The position numbers and the translations under genes were made by a program. Positions 57,001-64,000 of a stretch of 64,000 nucleotides of DNA are shown here, in pieces (position 1 is the stretch's first letter; every line of letters begins with the position of its first letter). The notes under the pieces were generated by a model. That model had not been told where the DNA came from and made no database searches. It saw only the letters and a list, made by a program, of their open reading frames with translations. This stretch comes from Psychrobacter nivimaris (lineage in GTDB: Bacteria; Pseudomonadota; Gammaproteobacteria; Pseudomonadales; Moraxellaceae). The DNA lies in assembly GCF_009812035.1 (NCBI RefSeq), contig NZ_VZIZ01000014.1:115266-179265 (forward strand), read 5' to 3'.

Positions 57001-58599
57001 ATTGATATCTTGCGACTCGTCAATCAGCGCCACAGGATAGTGATGACGAATATAACGCGCCAGCTTATCTCCTTGACGACCAGTTAATGCTTGGTTTAAG
57101 CGTACCATCTGCAAACTAAAGGTCGTCTCGCCGCGCTCTTCTAAAATAACTGGCAGTCTATTACGCACAGCCAGCACAATATGACGGTTAAGATTGGCTA
57201 ATACCAACAAAATATGCTGATTTAAACTATCAAGCATGTCTAAGATCGCCATTAACTTACTAATGGTTTCTAACTCAAAAAGTGTCTGATGCTCTTTTTC
57301 TTTATTCTTATTAAAGTTCTTAATTTTGCCATCTTCATCGGGATATCTAGAATCCTGCAATGATGTCAGAATCTTATTCTCGCTTTCATTTAAATAGCTA
57401 TTAAATGTCAGCTGATACTGCGATATCTTTTGATGCACCTCGATAATGGCATCAAACTGTTTGGTTAAATTAGAACCACCACGAAACCCTTGAGACTTTC
57501 TATAATCAGGATTTAAATAAGGCTGGATATCTACTAAATCTAACTGAGAAAACTCATTAATTAGTTTTTCGTATGCATCAAAATCAAAGCTTTTCTCAAT
57601 CCTTATCTCATCAATCGGCGCAGAGATAAAATTAAGCGAGCGAGTCACATATTTCTTATGATCGCCCACTGCAGTCAGCTTACCTTGCTGATCCATTAGC
57701 GCATAAAGTTTAGGCTGCTCATAGTATAAGCGGCTCTGAAACTGACGCAGCTCATCATGAACAATGCTATCGGTAACTTGTTCAATACTGCTGTCTTCAA
57801 TAATCCCCATACCCTGCTGGTGACCAGTTTCGCTACTGTACTCCGTCAACCATTTTTGCGCCAAACTATCGAGCGTACCTACAAACAGCTTATCCAATGT
57901 GGTTAGTACCAGTGCCGTACGCCTAATAGCTTCCGCCATGGGGTAACTGTACACGTGATCTAGCAAATAGCCGACGAGATGCAAGTTAATAGGATCTTGC
58001 ATGATGCCATCTAAGCGCACATATTTGGCCTGATTAACCAGCCAATCTTCGCGGTCTTTTTTTGCTTGTTTACGTTTCTCTGCCGCCGCTTGCTTATCAG
58101 TAGCAAGGTCTTGATTTAAATCGTCAATATCTGTTTCAGCGTCTGCATTAGTACTTGAACCATTGCCTGCCTGTGTGTCTTTATTACTTTCAGGCAAGAC
58201 TTGCAATATATTGGGATAGAGACTCTCTTTATTGCTAGTATCGGCACTTAGGCTATTAACCCATTGTAATAATTGATAAAAATCTACCAAACGATCATGG
58301 ATACGCTGACGCATTTCGGCAGCGGCGGCTCGTGTAAAAGTCGTGGCAATGATTTGCTCTGGTGCACGTCGCGCTTCGATCAGTAGGCGCAGCACGATAC
58401 CGGTCAACGTCCAAGTTTTGCCCGTGCCCGCTGAGGCTTCAATCAGGTGTTTACCCGTTAGATCAACCTCAACTGCCGGTATGACATCATTTTTACGCTC
58501 AGGCACAGCAGATAAAGTCAGTTCATCTGAATATTCATCAAATAAATTCGGTTGTGTAGACAAGTCAATGGTACTGGTTGGATCGCTAAGGTCTGTCAT
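54058..58599 (-). CDS. recB: Exodeoxyribonuclease V beta subunit
   Basis: A 1,513-residue 3'-5' helicase and nuclease, against about 1,180 in E. coli. It has Walker A EASAGTGKT (54-62), LIDESQDINGEQ for motif II, GDPKQAIYGFRGGD for motif III, MTIHKSKGLEFP for motif V and VAFTRASEQLYV for motif VI. The C-terminal nuclease keeps GEIDLVYEHAG and VVDYKSN (about 1377-1393), so DNA degradation should be intact. Extra length comes from polar insertions, notably an Asp/Lys-rich one at about 130-185 and Ser-rich ones at about 800-840 and 1130-1180. Three-gene order recC, recB, recD. Confidence 0.95.
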   Translation of the reverse strand: MTDLSDPTSTIDLSTQPNLFDEYSDELTLSAVPERKNDVIPAVEVDLTGKHLIEASAGTGKTWTLTGIVLRLLIEARRAPEQIIATTFTRAAAAEMRQRIHDRLVDFYQLLQWVNSLSADTSNKESLYPNILQVLPESNKDTQAGNGSSTNADAETDIDDLNQDLATDKQAAAEKRKQAKKDREDWLVNQAKYVRLDGIMQDPINLHLVGYLLDHVYSYPMAEAIRRTALVLTTLDKLFVGTLDSLAQKWLTEYSSETGHQQGMGIIEDSSIEQVTDSIVHDELRQFQSRLYYEQPKLYALMDQQGKLTAVGDHKKYVTRSLNFISAPIDEIRIEKSFDFDAYEKLINEFSQLDLVDIQPYLNPDYRKSQGFRGGSNLTKQFDAIIEVHQKISQYQLTFNSYLNESENKILTSLQDSRYPDEDGKIKNFNKNKEKEHQTLFELETISKLMAILDMLDSLNQHILLVLANLNRHIVLAVRNRLPVILEERGETTFSLQMVRLNQALTGRQGDKLARYIRHHYPVALIDESQDINGEQAIMIESIYLPKNKRKQSDSDKQATTKKTNNEFLLLVGDPKQAIYGFRGGDVANYNYMKAQFDKSALWTLDINRRSNAGVINALNCWFGMANASTAENKLSQLGTGIHYQHIKAAKPEYELSWFNASDRLDDVLVTEVLSAQPVSLLHLPYDRDKEFDYDEHEITARHIATLLNSGQTLKGKPIQPSDIGVLARAKKDLKRVEDELVKLNVPTLTTSDVSIFETIMAEDVAALLSAMLYPYRHDMINRVLTSHLYGLSIKNIKAMMTDHESGITEGSSTPSARSNHSNSKDFLTNDATDTKKSYQDFITYLKEGAQRWQHFGILSALHYLLDKSPVQPQGVWQALAAHPEGDRHIMDLRHVMDILAQYGLGMGEYELLAWFRQQIDTAPNSDWAKQYPLPTESGVQLMTIHKSKGLEFPIVYVLGMGDASRKSGNKEDYGLYLYNAQQAPSALVRQSIEVQQSLDSQSTGNQRRFSPLQGSATVEDYYTDIETQEGFDEIRRLGYVAFTRASEQLYVVLRDPSNKTGFELKPVFYWFESEEAKFELPDRLKGTIGMLRGHKVNEFYDNNYASNGASSAGINDKVHMAATKSNAHKPTTEAIEYAPFAEVMKTNYFYGWAKTSFTALARQLDESTQAMAIVDERIDDAIDIDMTESSVSDLSSLNSKESLEQDSELSLKSEEDIRFTFVKGANAGTFLHEIFEQIDFTNKAQWHQIIDRAINSYQLPLIYSSAEQQSRRSQGRKKGINGVIDFDSIDTTKHEALINWIEEVLHAPLLASNQPLIALDKGKRFAELEFNMGLSENFKAQDISKLFQQYLPDETDKHVTLVPQNKAHLYRYLRGEIDLVYEHAGKYYVVDYKSNFLGNSLSDYNKDTLEKAMSKAGYWLQAAIYQVALHRFLAMRISDYTGNEDKYLGAVEYVFLRGVYDPNAQAATMPTSQYMAQSNHDSLSSNGCYGLVTWDIPIAFIKGLDALFGLPD
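54391..54402 (-). repeat. AATAGCCTAAGC copy in recB (nuclease domain)
   Basis: Codes NSLS in LGNSLSDYN, directly after the catalytic DYKSN motif. Confidence 0.7.
58246..58257 (-). repeat. AATAGCCTAAGT copy in recB (N-terminal insert)
   Basis: One mismatch, in the last base; codes NSLS in VNSLSAD. Confidence 0.65.
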
Positions 58600-58675
58600 A
58601 TGGGCGCATACTTTTAATTATTATTTATCAAAACAAAATAGCAAAAACTAATTAGAGGCTGTTCTAAATAACTGG

Positions 58676-61600
58676 CTAACTATCTAAGTTAGTTAACGCA
58701 TTAAACATCGGCTCATACAGTGGTTGGGCTAATGTAGTCAACGCTGCCGATAGCGCTTTGAATGCATCTTGGTCTCGTAGTACGTACTGCCAAATAGCAT
58801 GCTGCGAGCAAGTATCGTATACCGTGTCTGAGTTGTAGTTAGGTCTTAACCAGTCTGAGAAGTCGGCTCGTTTTGGCCAGTAGCGGTTGCTGTCACCTTC
58901 TTCATGCTTTAGATACTTATCAAGGTAGTTAAGTGCATATTCTGGTAATAACGTAATAGGCACTTGACCCGTTAACTTACCAAAAACAGCCCATTTTATC
59001 AGCTCAATCACAGCATCTTCATACACAATCGGGCTCAGTTTGAATGTAATGACCTTGTCATACTTTTTGACTTGCGAGCTAGGCTTATTAAAGCGCCAAA
59101 TACTCACGCCATCATTTAATACTACTTGCTCGGCAGTGGTACGTCTAGCCACTTGCCAATACAAATGTGACAACCAAAACTTGAGTAAATGCCTAGGGCT
59201 GGCAGAATTGGGCAATATATTTAACCACTGCTTGGGTGATTGCTGAGCATAAGGCACGCCCGCCTGAATAATTGATATGGGGGCTACTACAGGTACTGAG
59301 CCTTTGATCTTGATGATTTTTGGCAGCAGCTTAAGCAGTGTTTCTATATCCTCTATATTCGTCTGATTGCTTGACTCGTTGTCAGTGCTACTCAGTATAT
59401 TTTTTAGCTCTATCTGAACGGGATGCTCGGCAGTTGGCGACAGTAGCTGTAATACACTGCTACTATCTGCCTTACTCTCGTTGAGAATACTGCTTTCATC
59501 AAAGCCATTAGCAATTAGCTGCTCTTTGAACTCTAGACATTGCTGTTGCAGTTTCTTCTGTTGATTGGGTAGCGTGGTTTGGCGAGCGACTCCAGCAGGC
59601 ATAATTTTTTGATACATCAGGATTGGCGTAGTGGTTTCATCCGCTGCATCACTACCATTCTTCTTATTCTCATCAGTAACCAACTGTTTAATCAAATGAT
59701 CTTTAATTTGATAGGTAGTTAAACTGTCTAAAAATAAGGGCTCTTGATGCGACAGTGCTTCCTCACCTTGTACCACATGCACCTTCTGAGACCGTAAGAA
59801 TGCTTTGGCAGGATGGCGCACTTGGTAAGCCAATGCCCCTTCAATATCAATCTCTCCGATGTTAAATATGCTATCAGATAGCGCTTCCGTCATGCTACCG
59901 ACATCGTTAGCATCAACAACCGTATCTAGCGTCAATAGTTCAACCAATGCAGACAAGGTTTGATTGTCTACTTGACCTAGCTGACCCAAGCCTTGACCAA
60001 GCACCTGAGCGATTGACTCATACTGCGCCTTCGTGGGTAAGCCCACCAACTCTTTATGCTCATTAGATACTCGCCCTTTCAATGTGTCAAACACCGCTTG
60101 CCAAAGCGGTGCAGGAGGAAACTGCTTTTTCTGAGCCAGTTTGGTTCTGCGCATGGCGGTATTTAATAAAGTATCCAGCTCATCAATCATATCAACAGGG
60201 CTGGAATCCTGAGCATTAACGTTAACATTAGCATTGTCATCAATATCAGGAGACGCTTGCTCAAAAACATTAGCACCTTCAATTTCTGTCTCAAACAGAC
60301 TCTCATGAAAAGGTAGTGCAGGATGCTCAGTCACCAACCACTGTTTAATCAATTTAGGCAAATAGCGCTTGAGGCTTTCGGTGGTGGGGTCAATATTCTC
60401 AGGTAATGTCTCAAGCGAGTTTACCTGCCATTGCACCTCGCCTTGCAAAAACTGCAATAGCTCACTCACTGGATTGGCTGGCAAATGCTCATGGGTGTCC
60501 GTCAAGCTTTGACCGTTATAGAACATCCAGCATGCACTGCGCGCGCACAGTAGCGCATCTAAAAATGCGCCATTGTCATCATCTTCACTGACTCTGTCAC
60601 CGCGGCGTGCATTGGTCGCTTTCATCAAATCATAGCGGTTATCACGGTCACGCCCAGGAAACTCAGAGAGGTCCATATTGAGCATCACCACCAGCTCAAA
60701 TGGCACGTTTCTTAGTGCACCAAATCGACCAAAGGTAATCACCCCAGTCGGCTCCGCACTGACCTGCTGACTTTCAAGCTCGTTTTCGATACTGTCTAGC
60801 ATAAAGCTCAGCTTAAGCGGCAATTGCTCCACACCTGCCAGCCTTTGCTCCACTTCTCTGTTGTCGACATCACCACTAGCGTACTGCCTATAGTGACGAT
60901 TGGCTCGCAGACTTGATTTAAAGCCATTCATCGCGTTGTAGATGGCGCGCATGGTACGCGTTTGATCCACATCACCAAAGTAGCGATGGATAACTTGTGT
61001 CTCAATCTGATCGAGCCAATCTTCCGCTTTCATTTTTTGTGTATGATCATCACGTCGTGCGACCAAGCCAGTATAAATGCGGCAAAGCGCTTCAACAATC
61101 AACGCATCATTTAGGCTAACTTGTGGTAACGGCAAGGTCATTTCTGGTAACGCAGTGCTTGGCCATTCATCGTCATTTAGATCATATAAGCAATCGCTCA
61201 ACTCAGCCTCTGGCATGACCAGACCTAGGGTCAATCTGTCTAATGCCTGTGCAAAGCTAAAGCGATAGTCGTAATCATTACTGTCCAACGTTTGTTTAAG
61301 ATGCAGCTCGTCAAAACCGCGAATAAAGCCCGCCTCTACCAACAAATCACAGCCACGGCTCATTTGCTCATGAGTCAACCCAAAGCTTTCAAATAAAGGC
61401 GGTAACATGAGCCAGTCTAAGACTTCAGCTGCTTCAAAACGGGCACTATGGCTACCCAATAGTTTGTAAAAACCGATAATGGCTTCCCATAACTGGCGAA
61501 TGTCGGCATCAACAACACCAGTCACTTTAGCAGGCAAAGTCAAGCCGTCTTGACCTTTACCATTGACGAAGATAGACCCAATCAATGCATGATGACGTTC

Positions 61601-63172
61601 AACATCGGGTAGCAGCACAACAATGTCAGAGATATGGCGTTTCTTTTCACCAAGTTTGATAGGTTCATTTAGCCAACGACCAATCATAATACGCAGCACT
61701 TCAAGCTGACGCTGCAAACTATGACACGAATGAATGCTTAGGCTATTATCTTGGGAAGAGATTGCCCAAAAACGGTCTTTTTCAAAGCGCTTATTCTCTA
61801 ACGCTTCATCTTCATACCAAGCCGTTTCTGGCTTAGCTTCATCAAAGCTTGACTCTAGTTGCTTGCTTACTGCTTGTGATACTGTAGCAGCTGTCGTCTG
61901 CTGGGTAGATTGCTCATCAAGCATCAACACATCATTTTGCAAACGTTTTAATAAGCTCAAGTTACCTTGCGTATCTTGAGTACTGACAGCGTCATCAGCA
62001 GCATCTATGCTTTCATAATCGTAATGACCGAGCACATTATCTACACCATTATCAAAGTTATCTTGCCATTCGACTAGCGCATCGTCGTATTGCTCATTAC
62101 CTGATAAGTTGGCAAGCATGGCAAACGCATCGCGCGACTGCTTGCCCAAACGCGATAGCAAACTATGACCATAATCACGCAAAAACACGCTTTCAGGATT
62201 GATAATCTGCTGACGCTGTAGCCAAGATTTATCGACGATATCTGCCCAAAACAGCTTTGATGGATTGTAATGCAATAGCGTGATATTCATGTATTGCGAC
62301 AAGCGCTGTAGAAAGTCGAGCTCGGTCTGTGGCAGTTGCTGGATGGTAAATATACGCAGTACTTTGGGCAATTGGTCACGCTCATTCGCCTTGTTACCTT
62401 TTAAAGCCGACCAAAACGCACGCTCTAGTGCCACACGATGTAGATGAACATCGGCAAACAAATGCGACCACAAGAAACGTTGGGCAATTTCTAACTCTAC
62501 ATAATGCTCGACCAACCACTCAGGCGTGCCGCGCGTATACTTATCAAAGCGCAGGGATAAGGCGTCTTTATCTGCTATCAACTCACTTACGTTCAACGGC
62601 TTGTTTTGTGACCATAATGCCAACCAATCCTCACGGTGAGTCAAATAGCGGTTAAACACCCTAGCCAAATCACTTGCCAGCTGCCAAATACGCGCATCTT
62701 GTTGCACCTTATCCTGTTGTAAACTATCCTGTTGAGCACTTACCTGTGGGTCGTCAATCAAAGACGCTAGCAACGGATGCACTGGATGCTTTTCATCTGC
62801 AACGATTGTTTCTTGGTAGTAAGTCAAATAACCAAACAATCGCCACTGCATTACTGTCGGTGATAACACCGCCACTTCCGGCACATTCAGAGTTTCCGCT
62901 TCAGGGTTTTGCGCCAGTAAGTATGCATTATGACGGGTCAATACATCTTGCATCAGCGTCCATTGATACTGGCCCCAAAATTTAGTACGCACCAAGGTAC
63001 TAATACCAGCACGGCTAGCAATAGTTTTATCCAACCAATCACCCAATACCATTGACGGTACAATGACAATAAAAGGCTCAAAAACAGGCTGATCCTTGGA
63101 CTGGTACTGTACAAGCAATTGATCAACGAGGTTTTCGGTACGGTGCGACTGAATAATAGTGAACATAGACAA
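58676..63172 (-). CDS. recC: Exodeoxyribonuclease V gamma subunit
   Basis: A 1,498-residue RecC, against about 1,120 in E. coli. It has the N-terminal helicase-like fold (FTIIQSHRTENLVDQLL, VPSMVLGDWLDKTIA), NSLSIHSCHSLQRQLEVL in the middle, FGRFGALRNVPFELVVMLNMD, FPGRDRDNRYDLM and a C-terminal PD-(D/E)xK-like dead nuclease region. RecC recognises Chi in characterised enzymes; the Chi of this lineage is unknown. Polar inserts (for example around residues 385-470, 975-1000 and 1260-1290) account for the size. First gene of the set; an insertion sequence ends about 110 bases upstream of its start and may influence its promoter. Confidence 0.93.
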   Translation of the reverse strand: MSMFTIIQSHRTENLVDQLLVQYQSKDQPVFEPFIVIVPSMVLGDWLDKTIASRAGISTLVRTKFWGQYQWTLMQDVLTRHNAYLLAQNPEAETLNVPEVAVLSPTVMQWRLFGYLTYYQETIVADEKHPVHPLLASLIDDPQVSAQQDSLQQDKVQQDARIWQLASDLARVFNRYLTHREDWLALWSQNKPLNVSELIADKDALSLRFDKYTRGTPEWLVEHYVELEIAQRFLWSHLFADVHLHRVALERAFWSALKGNKANERDQLPKVLRIFTIQQLPQTELDFLQRLSQYMNITLLHYNPSKLFWADIVDKSWLQRQQIINPESVFLRDYGHSLLSRLGKQSRDAFAMLANLSGNEQYDDALVEWQDNFDNGVDNVLGHYDYESIDAADDAVSTQDTQGNLSLLKRLQNDVLMLDEQSTQQTTAATVSQAVSKQLESSFDEAKPETAWYEDEALENKRFEKDRFWAISSQDNSLSIHSCHSLQRQLEVLRIMIGRWLNEPIKLGEKKRHISDIVVLLPDVERHHALIGSIFVNGKGQDGLTLPAKVTGVVDADIRQLWEAIIGFYKLLGSHSARFEAAEVLDWLMLPPLFESFGLTHEQMSRGCDLLVEAGFIRGFDELHLKQTLDSNDYDYRFSFAQALDRLTLGLVMPEAELSDCLYDLNDDEWPSTALPEMTLPLPQVSLNDALIVEALCRIYTGLVARRDDHTQKMKAEDWLDQIETQVIHRYFGDVDQTRTMRAIYNAMNGFKSSLRANRHYRQYASGDVDNREVEQRLAGVEQLPLKLSFMLDSIENELESQQVSAEPTGVITFGRFGALRNVPFELVVMLNMDLSEFPGRDRDNRYDLMKATNARRGDRVSEDDDNGAFLDALLCARSACWMFYNGQSLTDTHEHLPANPVSELLQFLQGEVQWQVNSLETLPENIDPTTESLKRYLPKLIKQWLVTEHPALPFHESLFETEIEGANVFEQASPDIDDNANVNVNAQDSSPVDMIDELDTLLNTAMRRTKLAQKKQFPPAPLWQAVFDTLKGRVSNEHKELVGLPTKAQYESIAQVLGQGLGQLGQVDNQTLSALVELLTLDTVVDANDVGSMTEALSDSIFNIGEIDIEGALAYQVRHPAKAFLRSQKVHVVQGEEALSHQEPLFLDSLTTYQIKDHLIKQLVTDENKKNGSDAADETTTPILMYQKIMPAGVARQTTLPNQQKKLQQQCLEFKEQLIANGFDESSILNESKADSSSVLQLLSPTAEHPVQIELKNILSSTDNESSNQTNIEDIETLLKLLPKIIKIKGSVPVVAPISIIQAGVPYAQQSPKQWLNILPNSASPRHLLKFWLSHLYWQVARRTTAEQVVLNDGVSIWRFNKPSSQVKKYDKVITFKLSPIVYEDAVIELIKWAVFGKLTGQVPITLLPEYALNYLDKYLKHEEGDSNRYWPKRADFSDWLRPNYNSDTVYDTCSQHAIWQYVLRDQDAFKALSAALTTLAQPLYEPMFNALTNLDS
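61736..61747 (-). repeat. AATAGCCTAAGC copy in recC
   Basis: Codes NSLS in QDNSLSIHS, within a conserved RecC segment. Confidence 0.7.
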
Positions 63173-63281
63173 TAATCTGATTGAAATAAGGGTTAGATAT
63201 TAGGATTAATAAAAAAGGCTTCACTTATAAATGATGCAGCTGATAAAAATAGTGATAATAGTACCACGCATAATAAAGATA

Positions 63282-63299
63282 GGGGCTGTAGTAGATAAG
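63282..63299. repeat. Left terminal inverted repeat of the IS
   Basis: 18 bp, identical to the complement of the right end; two further bases (TA) match outside by way of the flank. Confidence 0.9.
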
Positions 63300-63319
63300 C
63301 ACTATGCTAGACTACTTTT

Positions 63320-63976
63320 ATGAAGATAACCCGTTGTAAACTAAGTAAAAAAGCACAGCGAAGGCTGTTAGAGTTTTTTACGGCTGAAGTGACTGCTAGA
63401 ACAGCCGCAGATTTGCTTGATATTCAGCCTAATACTGCTGCACTTTTTTATCATAAAATAAGACTTGTGATAGATTACCATCTCTCATTAGAAGCTGATG
63501 AGCTTTTTGATGGTGAGGTCGAATTAGATGAAAGTTACTTTGGCGGTGTACGCAAAGGCAAAAGAGGTCGCGGGGCAGCTGGTAAAACCGCTGTATTTGG
63601 TATTCTAAAACGAAACGGTAAGGTTTATACCATTGTCGTAGCAGACACCAAACAGACTACCCTAATGCCTGTTATTAAGCGTAAAATCAAGCCTGACAGC
63701 TTTGTTTATACGGATAGCTATCGAAGTTACAATGCACTGGATGTGAGCGAGTTTAAACATTTCAGAGTCAATCACTCTATAGAGTTCATTTGCGGTAAGA
63801 ACAATCACATCAATGGCATTGAGAACTTCTGGAATCAGTCCAAACGAACACTCAGAAAGTATAATGGGATTAATAAGAAGAACTTCCATTTGTTTTTAAA
63901 AGAGTGCGAGTTTAGATTCAACTATGGCTCACCATCTAATCAGCTGAAAACCTTGAGAAAATGGTGTGATATTTAA
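63320..63976 (+). CDS. IS1595-family transposase
   Basis: A 218-residue DDE-type transposase. It has an N-terminal helix-turn-helix (ARTAADLLDIQPNTAALFYHK), then the catalytic core with ELDESYFGGVRKGKRGRG (first Asp), VYTDSYRSY (second Asp) and NHINGIENFWNQSKRTLRKY (Asn-His and Glu). This is the ISXO2-like catalytic domain of the IS1016 group, whose short transposases lack the N-terminal zinc ribbon. The reading frame is complete. Confidence 0.93.
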   Translation: MKITRCKLSKKAQRRLLEFFTAEVTARTAADLLDIQPNTAALFYHKIRLVIDYHLSLEADELFDGEVELDESYFGGVRKGKRGRGAAGKTAVFGILKRNGKVYTIVVADTKQTTLMPVIKRKIKPDSFVYTDSYRSYNALDVSEFKHFRVNHSIEFICGKNNHINGIENFWNQSKRTLRKYNGINKKNFHLFLKECEFRFNYGSPSNQLKTLRKWCDI

Positions 63977-63978
63977 TC

Positions 63979-63996
63979 CTTATCTACTACAGCCCC
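63979..63996. repeat. Right terminal inverted repeat of the IS
   Basis: Pairs exactly with the left end; only three bases separate it from the transposase stop codon. Confidence 0.9.
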
Positions 63997-64000
63997 TAAA

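Larger units (their letters stand above)
63282..63996 (+). mobile_element. IS1595-family (IS1016-type) insertion sequence
   Basis: A 715-base element bounded by GGGGCTGTAGTAGATAAG (63282-63299) and its exact complement (63979-63996), with one transposase gene. The left flank TAAAGATA (63274-63281) fits an 8-base target duplication, the size typical of IS1595 elements; the four bases left after the right end, TAAA, match its first half before the window stops. Termini and transposase are intact, implying recent insertion. Confidence 0.9.

Noticed and set aside
1..64000. tRNA, rRNA, CRISPR array or replication origin
   Set aside because: No cloverleaf with a TTCGA-type arm, no regularly spaced direct repeats and no DnaA-box cluster was seen on reading; a covariance search would be decisive.

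Overview
The window looks like chromosome from a gamma-proteobacterium of the Moraxellaceae, most plausibly Psychrobacter. This is inferred from moderate-to-low GC, the protein style and the gene combinations; no rRNA or tRNA gene is present to confirm it. Most of the window is metabolic backbone interrupted by accessory insertions.

Layout. 1-4230: the C-terminal part of an autotransporter, an MtfA-like zinc peptidase, a decayed rhuM pseudogene, a lipoprotein and a small secreted protein. 4231-5536: about 1.3 kb of AT-rich DNA without a recognisable gene, ending at a P4-type tyrosine integrase (5537-6802). 6845-14227: a complete trans-4-hydroxy-L-proline catabolic locus, with a divergent PAS-AraC regulator followed by epimerase, D-hydroxyproline dehydrogenase, pyrroline-4-hydroxy-2-carboxylate deaminase, ketoglutarate semialdehyde dehydrogenase and an AGCS symporter; it delivers 2-oxoglutarate. 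14388-18592: phosphoenolpyruvate carboxylase and a gamma-butyrobetaine dioxygenase-like enzyme. 18747-20381: two acidic single-pass membrane proteins sharing a repeated C-terminal motif. 20615-41243: a LysR regulator, an Nramp-like transporter and the 2-methylcitrate (propionate) genes prpB, prpC, acnD, prpF and prpD. This pathway locus is broken up by unrelated genes: a lipoprotein, a 204-residue orphan, a YefM/YoeB toxin-antitoxin pair, a 560-residue orphan, an ABC exporter, a BcgI-like restriction-modification system and a GNAT protein. 41282-46805: an SDR, and a DUF2868 membrane protein and a DUF3482 GTPase flanking a sterol-desaturase-type hydroxylase. 46831-50030: ArsA-type ATPase, cory-CC-star protein and CstA transporter. 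50333-51667: an unknown protein and a purine phosphoribosyltransferase. 51773-63172: recC-recB-recD, all enlarged relative to the E. coli proteins. 63282-63996: an intact IS1595/IS1016-type insertion sequence placed just upstream of recC.

The observation I rate highest is at the junction of the two restriction-modification genes. The nuclease-methylase gene ends with a perfect X_XXY_YYZ slippery heptamer (GGGAAAG) directly before its TAG stop. A predicted 10-bp stem begins six bases further on. The specificity region lies in the -1 frame and has no ATG, GTG or TTG before its first conserved target-recognition motif. This suggests a programmed -1 frameshift that yields a fused R-M-S polypeptide beside a free R-M subunit. 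Two further signals are a 12-base word, AATAGCCTAAGC, that recurs in frame in recC, recB and recD, and an unknown 560-residue gene travelling with a toxin-antitoxin pair inside the propionate locus.
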